In this document: positions 5,724 through 8,644 of the stretch, piece after piece | Layout: each line of letters begins with the position of its first letter | Position numbering within the stretch: position 1 is the stretch's first letter | Assembly (NCBI GenBank): GCA_017958465.1 | Contig: JAGDCQ010000132.1 | Coordinates: forward strand, 1-8,644 | DNA: 8,644 nt | Source of the DNA: Lachnospiraceae bacterium | Lineage (GTDB): Bacteria; Bacillota; Clostridia; Lachnospirales; Lachnospiraceae | Reading direction: 5' to 3' | Notes under the pieces: generated by a model | What the model was told of the DNA's origin: nothing | Database searches by the model: none | What the model saw: only the letters and a program-made list of their open reading frames with translations | Position numbers and translations under genes: made by a program

Positions 5724-5730
5724 AGAATAC

Positions 5731-5736
5731 AGGAGG
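5731..5736 (+). promoter_or_regulatory. Ribosome binding site for the sugar-binding lipoprotein
   Basis: AGGAGG, 6 nt before the ATG at 5743. It selects this start, which opens a proper lipoprotein signal peptide, over an upstream in-frame ATG at 5617 that would add residues without signal-peptide character. Confidence 0.9.
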
Positions 5737-5742
5737 AAATTT

Positions 5743-7791
5743 ATGAAAAACAAGTTGGCAAAAAAACTGCTCGCAGTAGTTCTTGCTGCAACACTGGCAG
5801 CAGGCATGCTTGTTGGATGCGGAAAAACAGCTACAGACACTCCCGCTCCCACAAATTCTGCAGGCCAGACAACGCCTGATCCCACAAAACCTGCGGATCC
5901 CACAAAGCCCGCAGATCCTACACAGGCTCCCAAGGAGCCGGTAGTGATCAAATACGGTTCACACTGGATCCCCGAACTTGATCCTAACTACAAGGATGAA
6001 GTTACCGGCGAGTACACAATGGCTGAAGCAAGAAGACAGGCAGCTCTTGCAGGTCTTCAGGCTATCAAGGACGAGTACAATGTAGTATTTGAATTCGTAC
6101 AGTACACAGAAGGTACTGATGTCGCACTTATGAAGAGCGTTCTTGCAGGCGATCCTTACTGCGATATCGCTACACTCTGGAACGGCGTTGAAGCAACTGT
6201 CCTCGGACAGAACGTTCTCCAGCCTATCGACAAGTGGGCAGACATCTTCAATGACGAAGAAACATCCTGGATGCTTGACGACAAGACCTACGGTCACTAC
6301 TATCTGTTAAGCTTCCCGAGCGTATACGTTCCTTACTTCACCTTCATCTACAATGCAACACTTGTTGAGAAGGCAGGCCTTGAGGATCCCGCAGCTGTTT
6401 ACCTTAAAGGCGAGTGGACATGGTCCAAGTTTGAAGAGTACTGCACAAAGCTTAATGCTTTCTATGCAAACACACCCGCTGACGGTGCTGTTTCAGAAGC
6501 AAACGGCGTTGTAAAAGCATACGTTACCGATTACCGTTACGCAGGTCTTGCAGCTATGTTCTCAAACGGCGGCGCTATCTACGATTCAACCGGTATCGCT
6601 GTTAACAACGAGAAGACTATTGAATCCGCAAAGTGGATCCAGAAGCTTCACGAGAACGGTCTCCTTACAGAGAACGGCTACGGCGGAATGTGGGACAGAA
6701 GTGCCCAGGAATTCCAGAAGGGTAACACAGTATTTACCGACGCTCCCAACTGGTGGCTCGGCGGCACAGGCAACTCTCTTGCAGAGCGCGGCGAATCACA
6801 GGGTATCGTTCCTTATCCCAGAGCTGACAGGCTTTCCAAGGACAGCGACGAGTACGGTATGCCCAACACAGTTGGTGATTCCTGCGGTATCCTTAAGGGC
6901 GTAAGCGAAGAGAAGGCTGAACTTGCAGTTAAGTCTTACCGTCTCTTCTGGAAGACCTTCTATGCTACACTTGGTTCCGACTGGAACAAAGAAGCAGCAG
7001 ACAGAGGCTTCGATATCACAAACGAGAAGTTTGGTAAGGACATCCTTGAGTGCTTCAAGGAAGTAAAGAAGAACCTTAAAGCAGATATGTCCGGTCTCCT
7101 TGGTTTCAAGGGCACATGGGAATCAATCTTCGGAAAGAGCCTTTACGGCGAAGACGGAACATCCAGCGATTACGCTGTTGCAGTTGAGACAGTACTTCCT
7201 GAGTTCCAGAAAGTAAGCCAGAACATGGAAGCTATCCTTGCATCCGGCGAAGTACACGACAACGTAGCACCCGAAGTTAAGTCCGGTGTTGTAGTTGTTC
7301 CTGTAGGCACAGATCTTACTAAGATCGATGTTACAAAGTATTGGACAGCTTCCGACCAGATCGATGGCGAGCTTGATGTTACCAAGGGCAGAGTTGAATA
7401 CTCCAACGGCTTCGACGGCAGCACAGCAGCTATCGGTATCTTCGAGAAAGCAATGAAGATGATCGTAGCCGACAAGTCCGGCAACGAGAACAGCTCAAGA
7501 GCAATGGTTGTTGTTTACAATCCTGACAACAAGACAGCTCCTACAGTTACTGTAAAAGCTGAACTTCCTAAGATCAAGCTTGACCAGGCTCCCGCTGAGA
7601 TCAACTGGGTAGACTTCATTGAGAGCGCAAAGGATGCAGACGGCCTTGATATCACAAAGGTTGCCGAGAACATCGTTGCAAACATCTCTACTCTTGATAC
7701 TTCAACACCCGGCGATTATTCTGTAGTACTTACAATTACAGACTATGCCGGCAACAGCGTAGAAGAGACCCTCAAGGTTACTGTAGAGTGA
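5743..7791 (+). CDS. ABC transporter sugar-binding lipoprotein (family 1 SBP) with two C-terminal Ig-like domains
   Basis: A 682-residue protein anchored outside the membrane, predicted to capture a sugar or oligosaccharide and pass it to an ABC permease. The signal peptide carries a textbook lipobox, LVGC, with lipidated C26. A Pro/Thr/Asp linker with DPTKPA repeats covers about 31-64. The solute-binding domain runs from about 66 to 505 (WIPELDPNYKDEVTGEYTMA, MKSVLAGDPYCDIATLWNG, FSNGGAIYD, FQKGNTVFTDAPNWWLGG). Aromatic residues such as W147 and the NWW at 336-338 are typical of sugar clefts. Two Ig-like/DUF5011-type repeats follow: 507-592, with ADKSGNE, and 597-682, with TDYAGNS. At 682 residues it is far longer than ordinary 420-550 residue binding proteins because of these repeats. 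Codon use is strongly biased, suggesting high expression. Its position, divergent from a secreted GH51 enzyme across shared operators, makes arabinose-containing oligosaccharides the likely ligand; that is inferred from context, not shown by the sequence. Confidence 0.88.
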   Translation: MKNKLAKKLLAVVLAATLAAGMLVGCGKTATDTPAPTNSAGQTTPDPTKPADPTKPADPTQAPKEPVVIKYGSHWIPELDPNYKDEVTGEYTMAEARRQAALAGLQAIKDEYNVVFEFVQYTEGTDVALMKSVLAGDPYCDIATLWNGVEATVLGQNVLQPIDKWADIFNDEETSWMLDDKTYGHYYLLSFPSVYVPYFTFIYNATLVEKAGLEDPAAVYLKGEWTWSKFEEYCTKLNAFYANTPADGAVSEANGVVKAYVTDYRYAGLAAMFSNGGAIYDSTGIAVNNEKTIESAKWIQKLHENGLLTENGYGGMWDRSAQEFQKGNTVFTDAPNWWLGGTGNSLAERGESQGIVPYPRADRLSKDSDEYGMPNTVGDSCGILKGVSEEKAELAVKSYRLFWKTFYATLGSDWNKEAADRGFDITNEKFGKDILECFKEVKKNLKADMSGLLGFKGTWESIFGKSLYGEDGTSSDYAVAVETVLPEFQKVSQNMEAILASGEVHDNVAPEVKSGVVVVPVGTDLTKIDVTKYWTASDQIDGELDVTKGRVEYSNGFDGSTAAIGIFEKAMKMIVADKSGNENSSRAMVVVYNPDNKTAPTVTVKAELPKIKLDQAPAEINWVDFIESAKDADGLDITKVAENIVANISTLDTSTPGDYSVVLTITDYAGNSVEETLKVTVE

Positions 7792-7838
7792 TCTGACGTC
7801 CAAAAGTTTCATACGGATATTACTTTATGAAAAGCATG

Positions 7839-7874
7839 AGAGGAACCGGTCGCTCGGCTGGTTCCTCTATTTTT
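7839..7874 (+). terminator. Rho-independent terminator / attenuator after the binding-protein gene
   Basis: AGAGGAACC (7839-7847) pairs with GGTTCCTCT (7860-7868). Inner G-U and G-C pairs extend the stem to about 13 bp with a 4-nt loop. Five T residues follow (7870-7874). The next gene starts at 7892 with no clear promoter of its own, so partial readthrough is probable, a common way to make more binding protein than downstream components. Confidence 0.85.
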
Positions 7875-7891
7875 AGAAACAAGGGCTGACT

Positions 7892-8644
7892 ATGAAAAAG
7901 AATTCTCACCTGATAAAAGGAAATAACGAAGGAAAAGGCAGGCTGATAGGGCGCATTGTCGCTCTTTGCGTGGCTGCCCTGCTTCTCGTTCTTATCGTGA
8001 TAGCAGTTGTGACCCGGAAAGATAACAAACTCAATGCATATTCCGCTTCCCAGAGCCCCACAAGGCAGTATGAAGCGTCCTACGCAAGATATCTTGAGGA
8101 GTACGGTTTTAACGGTACTCTTTCTTCTGCGCGCATTGATATCAACCTGGATTCCTACGAAACCGCAGGAGACCTTGAGGTTACAAAAGGCGAGACAGGC
8201 CTTATCACAGAGAACGACGGAACTATATCCTGGAAATTCAAGGCTGAGGAAACGGGCTTCTACAACCTGAAGCTCACTTATCTTGCTCTTGTCGGGACCA
8301 CTTCCGACATACAGAGAGCTGTTTTCATAGACGGCAAGCTCCCTTACACGGCATGCAACAGGATCGTTATAAGCCGCTGGTGGGAGGATTACGACATCCA
8401 GACGAAGAAGGGTAACGAGCTCCGTCCGGATTCATTTGAAGTTTTTTCTGAGAAGGAGTGGTTCTTAGAGGATTCGGAACGAAGGAACAACGCGCCGCTC
8501 CTGTTTTACCTTGAAGCTGGAGAGCACACACTTTCCTTTGAGACAGTAAAAGAGCCCCTTGAGTATATAGCCATCTCTTTTGAGGCTTACAAGACTCCGT
8601 CGGCTTACGCCGATGTGATAGGCTCCCTAAAATCACAGTACGAC
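7892..8644 (+). CDS. Membrane-anchored protein with carbohydrate-binding-like beta-sandwich, 3'-truncated
   Basis: The frame is open from the ATG at 7892 to the right edge (251 codons, no stop), so this is the N-terminal part of a larger protein. AAGGG lies 6 nt before the ATG. A short basic N-terminus (MKKNSHLIKG...GRLIGR) precedes one hydrophobic segment (about 22-40, IVALCVAALLLVLIVIAVV). Then TRKDNK follows, so the rest is probably outside the cell. Residues about 85-232 look like a galactose-binding-type beta-sandwich: GTISWKFKAEETGFYNLKLTY, then SDIQRAVFIDGKLPY, then FYLEAGEHTLSFETVKEPL. In my knowledge of Firmicutes, this segment order (TGFYNLKLTY, xDIxRxxxIDGxxP, LxxGxHTLxxE) opens large proteins of roughly 900-1000 residues that sit in sugar ABC-transporter loci and often carry a solute-binding domain further on; here that part is beyond the window. 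A role in sugar capture is inferred, not proven. Confidence 0.75.
   Translation, partial: MKKNSHLIKGNNEGKGRLIGRIVALCVAALLLVLIVIAVVTRKDNKLNAYSASQSPTRQYEASYARYLEEYGFNGTLSSARIDINLDSYETAGDLEVTKGETGLITENDGTISWKFKAEETGFYNLKLTYLALVGTTSDIQRAVFIDGKLPYTACNRIVISRWWEDYDIQTKKGNELRPDSFEVFSEKEWFLEDSERRNNAPLLFYLEAGEHTLSFETVKEPLEYIAISFEAYKTPSAYADVIGSLKSQYD

Noticed and set aside
5566..5742. Extending the binding protein upstream in frame (starts at 5566 or 5617)
   Set aside because: 5566 lies inside the promoter. AGGAGG at 5731 and the signal peptide mark 5743 as the start.

Overview
The window looks like chromosomal DNA of a carbohydrate-degrading Clostridia member, most likely a Lachnospiraceae-type gut or rumen bacterium. 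This rests on Gram-positive style AGGAGG ribosome binding sites, consensus sigma-A promoters, Thr/Pro-rich surface-protein linkers, Cys-lipidated extracellular proteins and a LacI/CcpA-type operator. No species assignment is possible from the sequence alone, and there are no tRNA, rRNA, IS, phage or CRISPR signals.

Layout. (1) 2-496: the 3' end of a surface protein with a Thr-Pro tandem-repeat stalk and a C-terminal membrane anchor. (2) 530-922: a small FMN-binding pyridoxamine-phosphate-oxidase-like protein, followed by a likely terminator. (3) 1135-2325: one long reading frame for an EF-hand-like, DxDxDG-containing predicted calcium-binding protein, interrupted by a single in-frame TAG at 1699-1701 with no frameshift. 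(4) 2381-2692: a YbjQ/UPF0145 protein whose extended -10 promoter lies in the last codons and stop of the preceding gene. A terminator hairpin at 2701-2734 is shared with the convergent gene. (5) 2733-5408, minus strand: a large lipoprotein GH51 alpha-L-arabinofuranosidase. (6) 5409-5742: a divergent control region with two near-identical LacI/cre-type operators, a third half-site, a consensus promoter and a structured leader of about 155 nt. (7) 5743-7791: a lipoprotein ABC-type sugar-binding protein with two C-terminal Ig-like domains. (8) A terminator or attenuator at 7839-7874. (9) 7892 to the window end: the 5' part of a membrane-anchored protein with a beta-sandwich, carbohydrate-binding-like domain.

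Parts 5-9 read as a Gram-positive polysaccharide-utilisation locus. The surface GH51 enzyme would release arabinose or arabino-oligosaccharides outside the cell, the abundant binding protein would capture the sugar, and further components lie beyond the right edge. The genes are arranged around a shared operator region that could co-regulate both directions. Parts 1-4 appear unrelated housekeeping or surface genes. The most unusual item is the in-frame amber codon in the calcium-binding-type gene: it may be a fresh nonsense mutation, a sequencing error or a readthrough site.
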